A stretch of 13,637 nucleotides of DNA from positions 1-13,637 of the forward strand of contig UZAE01001372.1 of NCBI GenBank assembly GCA_900617975.1, in the 5' to 3' direction. Numbering within the stretch: position 1 is the first letter of the stretch; each line of letters opens with the position of its first letter. Made by a program: the position numbers and the translations under genes. A model generated the notes under the pieces. The model did not search any database. It saw only the letters and a program-made list of their open reading frames with translations, and had not been told where the DNA came from. The DNA is from Rodentolepis nana (lineage: Eukaryota; Platyhelminthes; Cestoda; Cyclophyllidea; Hymenolepididae). Below are positions 1 to 10,500 of the stretch, piece after piece.

Positions 1-219
1 TAACCCAGCATTACATGAAATCGCTTTGAAGCAGTTATTCTGTGTTTAGAACTGGTCTAGTGTAGTTAGTTTGTTAGCATGGCTTAGTTGAACTGTTTGA
101 GTAATGCGCGTTTTTGGTAAGAAATTTTCCCGCATACACATTTTACGCATACAATTGCATTTCCAAACAGCTCTAATGATGACATTTTCATAAGTAGAGT
201 TTAAAGTAGCATAAAATCT

Positions 220-232
220 GTAGCACTAATAT
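220..232. repeat. Left copy of a 13-bp target-site duplication
   Basis: The 13-mer GTAGCACTAATAT occurs here and again, identical, at 560-572. The two copies exactly bracket a 327-bp segment with an A-rich tail on the minus strand, which is the arrangement left by target-primed insertion of a non-LTR element. A perfect 13-mer twice within 350 bp is unlikely by chance, even in AT-rich DNA. Confidence 0.7.
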
Positions 233-559
233 TTATTTTATTTATTTATAACAAATGGAAGGCATTTTGATAGTTATCATTAGCCCTTTAGTTGACTTCG
301 GGCTTCACAGAGGGGAGGAGGAACATCAAAGTGAGAAGAATTCAGGAGGGGGAATAGAAGGGTGTTTCAAATATGTAAACAGACACAAAGGCTTAGAAAG
401 GGTAAGATGAGTACTGTGAAAGTAGTTGAATATGACATACAGGGGGGGGGTGATGGTTGTTTGAAGTGAGAAGTCAACTGCCGAATAATGGACTTTTTTG
501 CCGCATGAGTATATGTTGCCCAGGGTGCACCACGTGGAGGTAGGTCTATCGCACACCCC
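233..559 (-). mobile_element. Probable non-LTR retroposon insertion (SINE or 5'-truncated LINE), minus strand
   Basis: The 327-bp segment lies between two perfect 13-bp direct repeats. Read on the minus strand it begins GGGGTGTGCGATAGACC and ends in an A-rich tail of ATAA/ATAAA units (minus-strand sequence of about 233-252). An A-rich 3' tail plus flanking duplications is the hallmark of retroposition. The body is more GC-rich than its surroundings and contains a run of nine G on the plus strand (442-450). I see no convincing tRNA-type A and B boxes, so a 5'-truncated LINE 3' end is as likely as a SINE. A minus-strand open frame of 76 codons (326-556) resembles nothing I recognise and may be fortuitous. 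The family is unknown to me. Confidence 0.6.
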
Positions 560-572
560 GTAGCACTAATAT
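560..572. repeat. Right copy of a 13-bp target-site duplication
   Basis: This copy is identical to 220-232 and sits directly beyond the minus-strand 5' end of the inserted segment. The absence of any mismatch suggests a fairly recent insertion. Confidence 0.7.
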
Positions 573-3460
573 AAACGGCTCAATAACACATTTCAAAATT
601 TAAAAAAATTACTAAGCCGAACCTATTGTTCTCGGATCTATGCTTTGTCAATATCATGTAACCTGCTTCAATTTCTATAAAACCAGGCAGATTTCTTGAG
701 CTTTCGAAAGAATGAGCAACTAGCCAATTAGCAGTAGATATTTTTTGAGAAAGAATTTTGTCGGTAATGCGTGAGATAAAATAGTGAAATTTGACTTTTG
801 GAGCGCAAAACATTAAAATATTAATTAAGTAAGCTTTTCATAAAACAATTCCAATCGACCAATAAGGTAACTCTTCTGGCATACTCTCTCTCTGGCTCCT
901 CCTCATCCTCCTAACTTCCCTTGAGAACCTGCCCGACTTCAGGTGTTTCATCACATTTAAAGCTGCGAAATTCTCCTGCATGGCCGTGGGTTATAGTAAT
1001 GTTCAAGAACAATCTCATTAGGACTTAAATATCCTTTCAAAGATGCTTCTCAGACAGGTGAACATTATTTTTTAATCCGTTTCTGCTTTCAATTGGAACC
1101 GTTTGGTAAATTCTATTTGTTATAAGCCTTAACAAGACAATGCTTTTATTAACACGTTGGACTATAATCAACTTGAATAAAAGCAAGCGTAAGTAAGAAA
1201 AGCTAAAAAAACACTCCATTTATGTGCGTGTCTTAGCAAATCAACCGTTAGTTGTAGTTGGCTTAGGCCGGAAAATAGGAAAGTGGTTTGGAACGAATTA
1301 GGGGTTGAAAACTGAACAAAAACTCCTTAATTTTATTTCATAATGTTCTGCTTCTCAGCTAAATCTGGATGATGTTGTTGCAATTTGTAATCTATTAGAC
1401 CACAATACAGGTTATTTGGTCAAAATTTCATATACTCGTTTGAATTTTTCCCTCTAATTAGTTCTTAATTAACAGTTTTTTAATTAAAGTTTAGTAGAAC
1501 ACTCGCTTTTAAGAAGGTAAATTCGAGAAATTCAAATAGAAAGTATTTTGTTCTGTAAAATAATGGGAAGGTCTTACTTATACCACTTGCGTAAGCCAAA
1601 TTTAAAGTCGGAGTTTAGAGCAATTAATCAGAATTCCTTGTAACTCGCATAAATGAGTCTTGGGTTTTAAAATTGATGTTTAAAAAATAAACTACATTAA
1701 GTCTGTCTGATAAAAACATGGTAAATGTTGCATAACTGTTAAATTAGTGTTAGTTGGAGGTTGATTTCTTTGCAATTTAACATTTTTTCAACTTTTAATT
1801 GCACTTTTATTCAGAGTCTATAATGGGAGGGAGGTTGCATCACTTATTTTTTCTTTAAAAGCTTGTAACCTGCAATGAGATTTTTAATCTAGGCGCATTT
1901 GGTTAATAATTAAAGTCCAGGTTTGAAAGTTGAATGTCTAGATTGAATTCCTCGACATATTAGGACCGAAATTGATCAGATTAAATTTCAATTAAAAATT
2001 TATTTTCTAAATTTCCAAAAACTCATAAAAATGTATTTTAAGAGGAGAAAAAGAGTAAGCTCATCATGTAATTTTATGCATGAATTGATTACAGTATTAG
2101 CATAATAATGTTATAATAAAATTAGGTTTCTTACATATGAAATCTAATTTACTAATACTTTGAAAGAACTGGAAGTTAGTGCATTTTAGGCCCAGTATGA
2201 ATTCAACAGGAACAACGTTCGTTCAGTGACTTGCTGTTTATAATCTGTTATTTTAAATAATCCATTTTGTCAAGTTAGCATTTTCAACATTTTAATGTTC
2301 ACTTTTAATAAATTTCGTTCTCTGGCCATTAGCTATTATTTTTCTTCTACCTAATTATCTCGGTGGTCCTTTGAGTACTTAATCCTGGCTACCGTGGAAT
2401 GGCTTTGGTTCTCAACTTGTCAAAAAATGTTGCGATATCGCCTCAACTGCTTCGATTCCCCTTTTGTTTATGCTCCACGATTAAAAGGTGCATTTTGATG
2501 CCAGGGCTACATATAATAACAAACTTGCTATTTCCAGCAACAAACAATTTCGCTTTCACGAGCGAATTAACCTATTCCACATATCTTTAAAAAATAATAT
2601 CAATGAATTTGCCACTTACTTCTTAACAGAAAAATTGAAGAAACGGAATGAAGATTTTGTGAGTCTAAATATGTAATATTGCACATCTTAAAAATTACAT
2701 AAATTGTCTAATCATTTAATTTACTTTCAAATCAAATATGAATAATTATTTCCGAATAAAATAGAGGGGCACAAACTTGTGGTGTGCACAAAGGTTGAAG
2801 AAGTGAATCTTAAGTGCGCTGGACCAGTTTGAAAGGTGCGTACTTGCTACTGGTCGTGAGGCGAGCAATTGCGGTTGCAATTGGAGAAACTTTCAGCCAA
2901 CCATCAATAAGAAATTTCTATAACGTAATTTAGAACAAATCGTATTTTAATGGCTAACCTTTATAAATAAGTTTTAGTAAACCTTCTGCATTGCATACTA
3001 TCTGTGCTTGGTCTAATTTGATAGTAACCTAGCTATCTTGGGAAGAAATTTTATATTAGGGAATTTTACCAGAATGAATTATTGTGGTTTAATTTTGGCT
3101 TATTTGTGTAGTAACTGCTAATAATCCCATTCACCTACTTAATTTGTACAAAACATGACAAATGTGAAGGAAATATTTTTAAATAAAAAATATACCCATT
3201 TGAAATGAGTAAATATCATTAGCCGAAAATTTCCCATTAAAAAGAGGTATGCCTTAATAATTTTTTCTATTTCAAATGTTACAAGAACTAGTGTTTAAAA
3301 AAGCTAATAATAACTGAATATAGCAATGCCAAAAAATTCTAAATTTGTCAAAATTGGCCACGCTAAATCGACTGTTAAAAATCACGTGTCTGATTGTAGC
3401 TTATTGATTTACGTATTTTGAACTGCGAATTTTGTCACAATCTCGTCGCTCTTAACTTCC
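573..3460. other. AT-rich intergenic stretch with no supported gene
   Basis: No open frame here exceeds about 80 codons, and none of the short translations resembles a known family. A pyrimidine-rich, more GC-rich patch lies near 885-935, and a hairpin-rich patch near 2780-2883. The plus strand from about 2390 to 2530 is unusually open in several frames but gives no recognisable protein. A small exon-like segment (2630-2658, acceptor TTCTTAACAG, donor GTGAGT) may be a 5' untranslated exon of the next gene, but its phase does not join to it as coding sequence. Confidence 0.5.
2778..2883. other. Cluster of short hairpins in a GC-richer island
   Basis: Three short inverted repeats follow each other. 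TTGTG pairs with CACAA around 2778-2792. GACCAGT (2822-2828) pairs with ACTGGTC (2849-2855) across a 20-nt loop. CAATTGC (2866-2872) pairs with GCAATTG (2877-2883) across GGTT. The island stands out from its AT-rich surroundings. It lacks tRNA hallmarks, and I cannot assign it to an RNA family, so chance remains possible. Confidence 0.25.
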
Positions 3461-3462
3461 AG
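3461..3462 (+). other. Splice acceptor 2 nt before the start codon of the 411-codon gene
   Basis: The sequence CTCTTAACTTCCAG ends at 3462 and is followed by GA and then ATG. The pyrimidine-rich tract and AG form a good acceptor. Either a 5' untranslated exon is cis-spliced here, or a spliced leader is added in trans. Both would leave only two template-encoded leader bases before the ATG. An upstream coding exon ending in phase 1 cannot be excluded. Confidence 0.5.
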
Positions 3463-3464
3463 GA

Positions 3465-4700
3465 ATGTTGTCGCAAATTGTGTCTAGATTAAACCCCCAG
3501 AGACTTCGTATGGGAAAAATGGGAGTTTCCCCCAAAGAGGGTTCCAATTATACCAGTATTAAGAACCGTTTTCCCAAAGTCAAACCTACTCACGGAAACA
3601 CAAATTTTGCTGGAAATAAAGCTAGCAAGTATGAACGTCAACAACATGAAAGCCGAAATAACAGTGGTGCATCAGAATCCGTTAATTCGGAAAAGATTTC
3701 TTCAATAAATGAAGATATTTGGATGCATATAAAAAATGGACAAGACAACGATGTTAGCTCAATGACTACTTCTAATGCTGCAGGAAATGAACATTCCGTG
3801 GCGGTGCATTCTGTCAAAGGGCATAACATCAAAATGCAAAGAACTGAAAGAGGAAAGAACACCTTGGAAAGAATCATCAACATCAAGAAACGGTTTCCAA
3901 AGTTTAGATCGCCTTTCAGAATCAGACCCGATATCTCTAATATTGCAACCTCTAAAGAAGGCTGCAGAAATGAAAAGGTGACCGACATTGGGGATCAAAA
4001 GGCAATATATTCGTCTACAATTGACAAAAAGTTACTGTCTGATAGAGTTGTGAAATGCTGCGATTTTATGCCAACTTCTGCTTTATCTAACAGCTCGAAT
4101 GAAGTCAACCTACGAAAAACTGTTGCGGCTCCGACTAAAGAATTGAATATTAGAAACATAAAGCCAGCTATAAAATACAAAATGCCAAATCAAGAATCAG
4201 TTATTGCTTGTGGTGATTCTAAAACCGAAAATACTTGCATCAAAAATCGACCTAGATTTAATGTGCATGCTACTACTCATGAAGAATTCATCACCAGACA
4301 AATGGGCAAGCAAAACACTTCGGACTTCAGTAGCGCTCAAACTACTACTCTAAAGTCAATGCCAAAGCTTGGATTCATTGAAAGAAAAGCAGATGGAATG
4401 GCTTATACTTCATATGTGGCAATGTTAAACACGGAGAGTGATACATTAGCAAATATCAGGAGAATAACTGCTCGCAGATTTTGGGGTTTAGAGCAGCAAT
4501 TCAACTGCAAGATCACTATCTCTAATAAGCCATTGAAGTTGCGTGCAAGGACTGTTTACAAATTAGAAATAGAGGGACCAACCTTCAGCGAGGTGGCTAA
4601 ATGCAAAAATGCTCTCCCCAAGTGCATAACTGAGAAGCTAATTACCAAAGTGGAGACTAATAGAGAAGAAATGCTTTTGGGGAATTTTAGAAGATATTAA
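3465..4700 (+). CDS. Uncharacterised basic protein, 411 aa, with possible degenerate KH-like C-terminus
   Basis: This is the longest uninterrupted frame in the window and is clearly more GC-rich than its flanks. It has an acceptor just upstream and AATAAA 45 nt after the TAA stop. I do not recognise the protein. Residues 1-300 are polar and rich in Ser, Asn, Lys and Thr, so probably disordered. A motif recurs as IKNRFPK (32-38) and IKKRFPK (140-146), with a weaker echo IKNRPRF (259-265). Residues about 300-396 look folded. The order is a strand near AYTSYVAML (313-321), helices, a strand CKITIS (348-353), a strand VYKLEIEG (364-371), then a helix over 374-393. That order and the CKI.I and L.I.G patterns resemble a type-I KH RNA-binding domain, but the GXXG loop is missing (RRIT in the expected place). 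The RNA-binding idea is inference only. There is no signal peptide or membrane segment. The first ATG was chosen because of the acceptor. Confidence 0.75.
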   Translation: MLSQIVSRLNPQRLRMGKMGVSPKEGSNYTSIKNRFPKVKPTHGNTNFAGNKASKYERQQHESRNNSGASESVNSEKISSINEDIWMHIKNGQDNDVSSMTTSNAAGNEHSVAVHSVKGHNIKMQRTERGKNTLERIINIKKRFPKFRSPFRIRPDISNIATSKEGCRNEKVTDIGDQKAIYSSTIDKKLLSDRVVKCCDFMPTSALSNSSNEVNLRKTVAAPTKELNIRNIKPAIKYKMPNQESVIACGDSKTENTCIKNRPRFNVHATTHEEFITRQMGKQNTSDFSSAQTTTLKSMPKLGFIERKADGMAYTSYVAMLNTESDTLANIRRITARRFWGLEQQFNCKITISNKPLKLRARTVYKLEIEGPTFSEVAKCKNALPKCITEKLITKVETNREEMLLGNFRRY

Positions 4701-4744
4701 GACAATATGAATTTGATTGAAAGTGTTCTATCGTTACATTATTA

Positions 4745-4750
4745 AATAAA
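4745..4750 (+). terminator. Poly(A) signal AATAAA of the 411-codon gene
   Basis: A canonical AATAAA begins 45 nt after the stop codon at 4698-4700. A T/G-rich stretch (TTTTGTCTTTGTT, about 4766-4778) follows at the usual distance for a downstream cleavage element. Confidence 0.7.
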
Positions 4751-7540
4751 ATATAAAACCCAAAATTTTGTCTTTGTTACCCACTCAAATTTAGTCATTA
4801 GCCAATATGCCCTGTAATTTTCGATTAGTTAAAGTATTGGCCAGGTGGTAGACTAAGTAACAGCCATTTGCCCAAAGATTTTACTGGGTGGGGAAAATTT
4901 CTGGTAGTGGCAATATTGCTGTTGCGGCTAAGCATATCCATAAACAAGTTCTTTTAAATTACTAGTTTGTCCATCAAACTTCCTTTAGTCTTTTAACCTT
5001 AGAATACAAAGCATGGTAAGAGAATTTTCAAACTTCTATGAGGTCTATATCTGACTAAATTAGACTAAATATCACTTCACGTGACTTTTTAACCTTCCTA
5101 GTTTCGACAAGTAGCCACAGCCTTTCCTGAGCAAGAGGGAAAATAACCAACTGGCATATGATCCTGAATTTTGGCATGATGCGGCAAGGTTGATGAGATG
5201 TAATAGGTTTAAAATAAACTTCAGCGTTTATTACAAGGTTGTGGCTAACCACGAATAATTACTTTAATTTCGGCTTGAATAGAAATCCAATGAGACTCTT
5301 ATGCAATAGGAGCAAAAGAAAATAAATATCTAAACAGGTTCTTACTTCGAGTTAAGCTAGCTATTTCTTGAGTTTTCCATTAAGATATGTGGAATTTTTT
5401 GGCGAAATGTATCTCTAATTTCTCGTGTACTTTAAGACACTCCCTTGTTTCAAATTTTTTAAAGAATCGCCAAGTGAATATATGCGCAAATATAAATTTC
5501 CTCACAAAATTCACGAACAAAATGCAATGGGTTTGGAATAAAATGCTGACGAATCTTGCAAGTTCAAATCATTTCTTAAGCAAAGTTATTCTTGGATTTC
5601 TATGCTTAGATGTGAGGCAACTGACAGCGCTCTAGTAATTTACATTTGGCCCTCAAATCAACTTGACAAAGTAATTTTTTATCGTGCATCAAGTTATTTA
5701 GTGTCTCAGTAAAAATTAAGATTTGCGCAAGTGTTTTATAAATACATTTTAATGATAAAATAGTATTACCAAAATTTCTTAAAAATCAAATAAATCGAAA
5801 ATAAAAGTAACGTTTTGCAAAAATTTCCTCTCAAGGGTTATGCTGACCCCCGTACAATTTCAGTAAGTTGGATAGTATGATAAATATAGCAAAACATAGC
5901 TAATAGTAAGGAATACGCCAATGATGTCAAAGCGTTGATAATAAACCTTTTAAGCGGTATGGTGGTGGTAAAAAATGAATATTTATCAACTCTGCAATAT
6001 TTAATATCGTCATTGAAATTCACCTGCGCCTAATTTTAGAGTTAGAAGCATAGGATTTCGGATACTGATTGGGTTACATTTGTAATTTTTAAGTGAATAA
6101 AAGTTTAAACATGAATTTAAACAGTATGACAACTATGTTCGAGAAATCTATCTATTTATGTACCTAAATCAGAGCAAGTAAAACAGAATTCTACTATGCA
6201 TTGCTTTGTAAAAATTGTAATGCCTGTGAACATTTTTTGCTTCTATGGAATTCACTCCATACTCATATCCATTTTATGCTATTTTAAGTCGGTTGGAAAC
6301 TCTAAGGATGAATATTAAACAATAGCAATAAAATGGTAACTGGAATTGAAAAATGAAAATATATGATGCGTTCGCCCTCAGACAATGAAATTAAGGAAAA
6401 ATTACTCTCAGTTTATAGAAAGCTGTGTACATTAGGGCAATATAGGGTAAACGGTTTTTTCTTAAAAAAGGAAGATTCGTTGAGCAAAATCGAATATAAA
6501 GAAAGCATAGTTTAATAAAATGAAAATAATAATGGAATCTTTTAAAAAATACTCTTATCACCAAAATTTATTTTTGTTTATTAAAAATGAACTCCAGAAG
6601 CAGTACGTAAGGCTAAAATATTTGAAATCCAATAAATCCTTGAAAATACTAATTTCTAGTATTGCATTAAGAATAAAATATATAAAGTAGCCCAGGTGTG
6701 GGCAAGTGAACGTGGTATATTCTAAATAAACAAAATTTTGTTGATACGCATGCAAATAGCTTCTATGAGAGCAAAAAATTACCAATGGTAAGAAAAATAT
6801 TTTAGTAGATCTAGAGTGCAAAGCATATATGATTAAAATCCGCATATATTAACTGAAATAGTTTGAAACGGGAGAAAGCAAAATTGATGGAAAGGACGTG
6901 ACAAATTCGAAAATGATTTTAAAGCCAAATAACCAAAGGTGGAGTTAAAATCACGAAAATTTTGAAATCAAAACATTTCTCTGTGGCTACCTTAAAGCCT
7001 TACTAGACATTAAATCTTCATGGAATAGAAATATTGCGCAAACAGAATATAACTTAGTCAATCGCGGAAACTAATAGTGAAAACATACCTTAAATGAAAT
7101 AAAGTCAGAAGCATTCGATTTCATGATTGCTTTCACAAAGAATACTGTATATATATATATATATATATAATTATGCAAAAGTAATATATAAAGCAATTAA
7201 ACGAAATCTAGTAAGGCTAAGGCAGAAATTGTAAGTAAATAAAAGTTTATTTTATTTCAAACTTGTTATTTTTTATTCAGATTTTCTTCACACATTAATA
7301 TATTCATTGCCTAATTGAGTATTTAAGCCTATGTTTCAAATTTAATATAGTCTAAAGTATCCTAATTTGTGCTCACTATTATGATAAAAGTATTAATCAA
7401 GGGCATAAATTATGAAAAATAAAAAATTGCTGTATATTTTTATATATTTCAATACTTAAGTAAAAAACAATTAATTGTCGCTCATTGTTTGAGTTAGATA
7501 TATCGCTGCTGCGCTTGATTCAAGGCAAATATCTTTAATA
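4751..7540. other. AT-rich intergenic stretch, probably including the TSG101 promoter
   Basis: No supported gene. The longest open frames (82 codons at 5387-5635 plus, 95 codons at 6558-6845 minus) have AT-driven composition and no recognisable motif. From roughly 6480 to 7140 the plus strand carries clearly more A than T, the reverse of the TSG101 introns. A (TA)11 tract lies at 7148-7169. An A/T inverted repeat (AAATAAAA 7237-7244, TTTTATTT 7250-7257) places AATAAA-type signals on both strands. The TSG101 promoter should lie in the last few hundred bases, but I see no definite TATA box or initiator. Confidence 0.5.
7148..7169. repeat. (TA)11 microsatellite
   Basis: Twenty-two bases of uninterrupted TA alternation, expected to vary in length between individuals. 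Confidence 0.95.
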
Positions 7541-7579
7541 ATGAATCATTCTTCTGAATTAATAAACGGACTTGCAACT
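7541..7579 (+). CDS. TSG101: TSG101 exon 1 (start codon, 13 codons)
   Basis: The ATG opens MNHSSELINGLAT, followed directly by a strong donor GTAAGA. The phase-0 junction to exon 2 gives a 13-residue lead into YRHRD, against 16 residues before the matching YRD region in human TSG101 with a similar S-E-x-x-L pattern. No other ATG-plus-donor between here and exon 2 fits as well. The intron (7580-7837) is 258 bp. Confidence 0.7.
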
Positions 7580-10500
7580 GTAAGATGTATAAGCATTCAT
7601 ATGATGTATTTAAAATTACATCTGTATTTATCGTTCGCTTTTAAATTATTTTTTTAAAGTATTTGTTTTTAAAAGATACTTTGTCTGCCGTTATTCAATT
7701 TGCAGACCTTTTATTTAAATATGTTTTCTTTGCTATTTATGTATTTATATAATAAAATTTTAATAGTTCCTTCTAAAGTACTGATTGATGCTTAGTTGTG
7801 AAGGATTTTCTTTATTCACTGAAATTTCCTCTTTTAGTATAGACATAGAGATGCCGCAAAGTCGGACATTGAAAAGGCTTTGCAGGCCTTCCACAGCCTT
7901 CGAATTAAAATACAAGATTATAGTAAGAATCGGCTTATGATTGTAACGATTACTCTTAGCCTCCGATAACGGTCAAACAAGCAGACTTCTGTGTTTGGAT
8001 GGCACAATACCGGTTGTATACGAGGGAAATACGTATAATATTCCTTTGGCAGTCTATTTTATTCATCAACATCCTTATTATCCTCCAATTGCTTTCGTTC
8101 GTCCTACTCCTAATATGCAGATAAAGCCGAGCCAAAATGTAGATACAAGTGGCAAAATATTTCTACCCTACCTTACTGACTGGAAATACGTAATCATTTA
8201 CATTTCTTATAAACTATAGCCTTTGATGTTATCCCAATTTAATCAAAACTTCTCTTTTCAGCCTGGCTCATCGACTCAAAAATTACTCGAGATTCTTCAA
8301 GGTGTGTTTGGTGCACGAACACCTGTATTTTCTAAGCCCAAAGTTGCAATGAATCCTCCAATATCTTACGGCTTCAATCCACAGATTTCTGGTAAGCGTT
8401 CTTCCATATATCTCGTTAGTTTCTTCTTTATTCTTAAACATGCGATTCTCCCTTATGCATTTTGTAATGCCTTTGCCATTTTATTCAAATGCTGTTTCAA
8501 GTGTTTCTGCTATTTATTTACGCCCACTAAGTTCTAGCAGTCACCCGTGGTTAGTTTTTAAGTTTCACATGTTATGTCGTTCACATTGAAATCCATGGTT
8601 ATGTGTATTTTAGCCTAAGTTTGTGCTTGTTTTCTCAAAGTATTCCTTATTTGATAGGATTTTGCGTTAGTAACAACTGTCTACTGCAATTGAGGTAATG
8701 TCGACTAGTCTGGCCATTCACGGAAAGCATTTGTGAGGCTATTAGGTTTGATCTTGACACAGATACTAATGGCTTTCGTCTTAAAATATGGCAATTGTTA
8801 TTCTTTATCATATCTAGCATTTTTGCACGTTTTCATTTTTCTACTGAATAAGTATTTGCTGGGGCCAATCGTGTTCCTTTCCAATTGCTCTTTTATGTGT
8901 TCTCGAGGCATTTTTCTAGCTTTCAGTGTAGATTGGCATTCCTACATTTCGCCTTTCTACCTCAATTTAGAAGTAACTTCTGAACACGACATTTGATCAA
9001 GCAGTAGTAATAGGCCGAATCTACTGAGGTTAAAGTGGCTAGTTGTCAGCTTAGGGTTAGTGGTTTCACACTATTTATTGGGACACTGGTCACAACTCTT
9101 ATATAATGCACCGTCCTTTTAGTAATTATAGGAATTCTTTGATCAGATGTCTTGAGACCGACTCCCATTGTAGCACATTTATTTAATTTCAAAACTGACC
9201 GCATGCTATATATTTTGATAGACTTTGGTTAAGACAATATATTTGTTCGTCGAATCTATTTGTATAGATTTTTATTAATATTTTTGAAATGGTTTCTTCT
9301 AGCCTTTTTAATTTTTTGGTTCGTTAATTAGGTTGACCAGAAGTATCTGGTTGGCACAATTTGAGTTCATTTTAGTCCTATTAGTAGTTATTTTCCCATA
9401 TACATCTCCACTCCTTAGCAAGCATAAGTAAGCGTACGGTTATAGTCTTCCCAATCCAGTTTGTTTCATTTGTGGTAGCTCTCGGTTACTTACAAATAAG
9501 GACGTATTTTCCTTTATAATTATTTCATATTTAACATAGTAGGCCTGATTTTCCGTTCAAACCAAGTTGCCTCAAAGTTTCAAGCTAACCTAATAGTAGT
9601 TCCGATCATTTCTTTCCTTTTTAGAAAATTTTGCCCTTTTAAATGTCAAAATGTTTGCTCCATGTCAATCATAAACTATCATCTGTTTGTATAATTTGCA
9701 GATGATTCCATCTACTTTCTTAGTTTCTCTAGACATTTTGTTATGCCAATCAAATGTCTCATGCTCAGGATCCTAGTACATCCTTTGTCATTTTTAAATA
9801 CCTTCGTATAACTTCGACTCAAGATTTGAAGAGCGTATGCACTTTCCTCTTGTGTTGAATAACGTTAGTGACATATCTTAATAAGAAAGTGGTTTTATAG
9901 ATAAATTTTTGACTATTGAAATCGTTAAGAGTTAATTCAATTCCTGATGTATTATTTTTCTCTTGTGCTTCTTGTTTATAGCGGCAGCGACATCATCAAC
10001 TACTAATGGCAACGTCTTCGGAGTTCCAGGCGCAGGCTGGGGAGCAATGCCACGTTTGCCAATCTCCTCGAATAGCTCCACTCCGAATTCTACCTCTCAG
10101 GCGCCTTACTTCGGAGCTACTGCTATGCCGTCAATACCTTCAGCTACCTCCTCCACGTATCTCGGCAATGCCACATCATCCACTGGTAGTAAGTCTCCAT
10201 TACAATGGTACTTGTTGTCTTCTGCTTTACATCGCTTTTCAACATTAGGAAAATTTAGATTACTCATTATTCCATTCAGACTTATTATTATTGTCTATGG
10301 TTCAGGTTAATTCGTTGTAATCTCATTTCTGCCTGCTTGATATGTTTATATGGTCGATCATACCACTCCGATTTGTTTGTATTTGAAATCAAGAGCACCT
10401 AGATGAAATTTGCAGTGATGCATTCGATTCATTAGGATTACCCACATTTGTACATTTCATTGAACTTGCTTATAGTCTTAATCCTCTTAGCCAATCATAT

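Noticed and set aside
326..556. 76-codon minus-strand frame within the retroposon-like insert
   Set aside because: I considered it as a LINE reverse-transcriptase end, but no reverse-transcriptase or endonuclease motif is visible.
2399..2676. Two overlapping plus-strand open frames (63 and 62 codons)
   Set aside because: They overlap in different frames and neither resembles a protein family. The exon-like segment 2630-2658 within them cannot join in phase to the coding frame at 3465, so at most it is untranslated.
3638..3988. 116-codon minus-strand open frame
   Set aside because: It is the antisense shadow of the 411-codon gene, has no motif of its own, and the sense frame is far longer.
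4801..4841. Inverted repeat GCCAATA / TATTGGC
   Set aside because: Seven-bp arms with a 27-nt loop in AT-rich DNA are expected by chance, and there is no supporting context.
5387..5635. 82-codon plus-strand open frame beginning MWNFLAKC
   Set aside because: It has no recognisable motif, its composition follows the AT-rich DNA, and no poly(A) signal or splice sites support it.
6558..6845. 95-codon minus-strand open frame rich in Phe, Tyr and Ile
   Set aside because: It looks hydrophobic like a membrane protein, but this is what A-rich plus-strand DNA gives when read in reverse, and there is no supporting signal.
8733..8996. 87-codon hydrophobic open frame
   Set aside because: It lies inside TSG101 intron 4, and its Leu/Phe content is explained by the T-rich sense strand.
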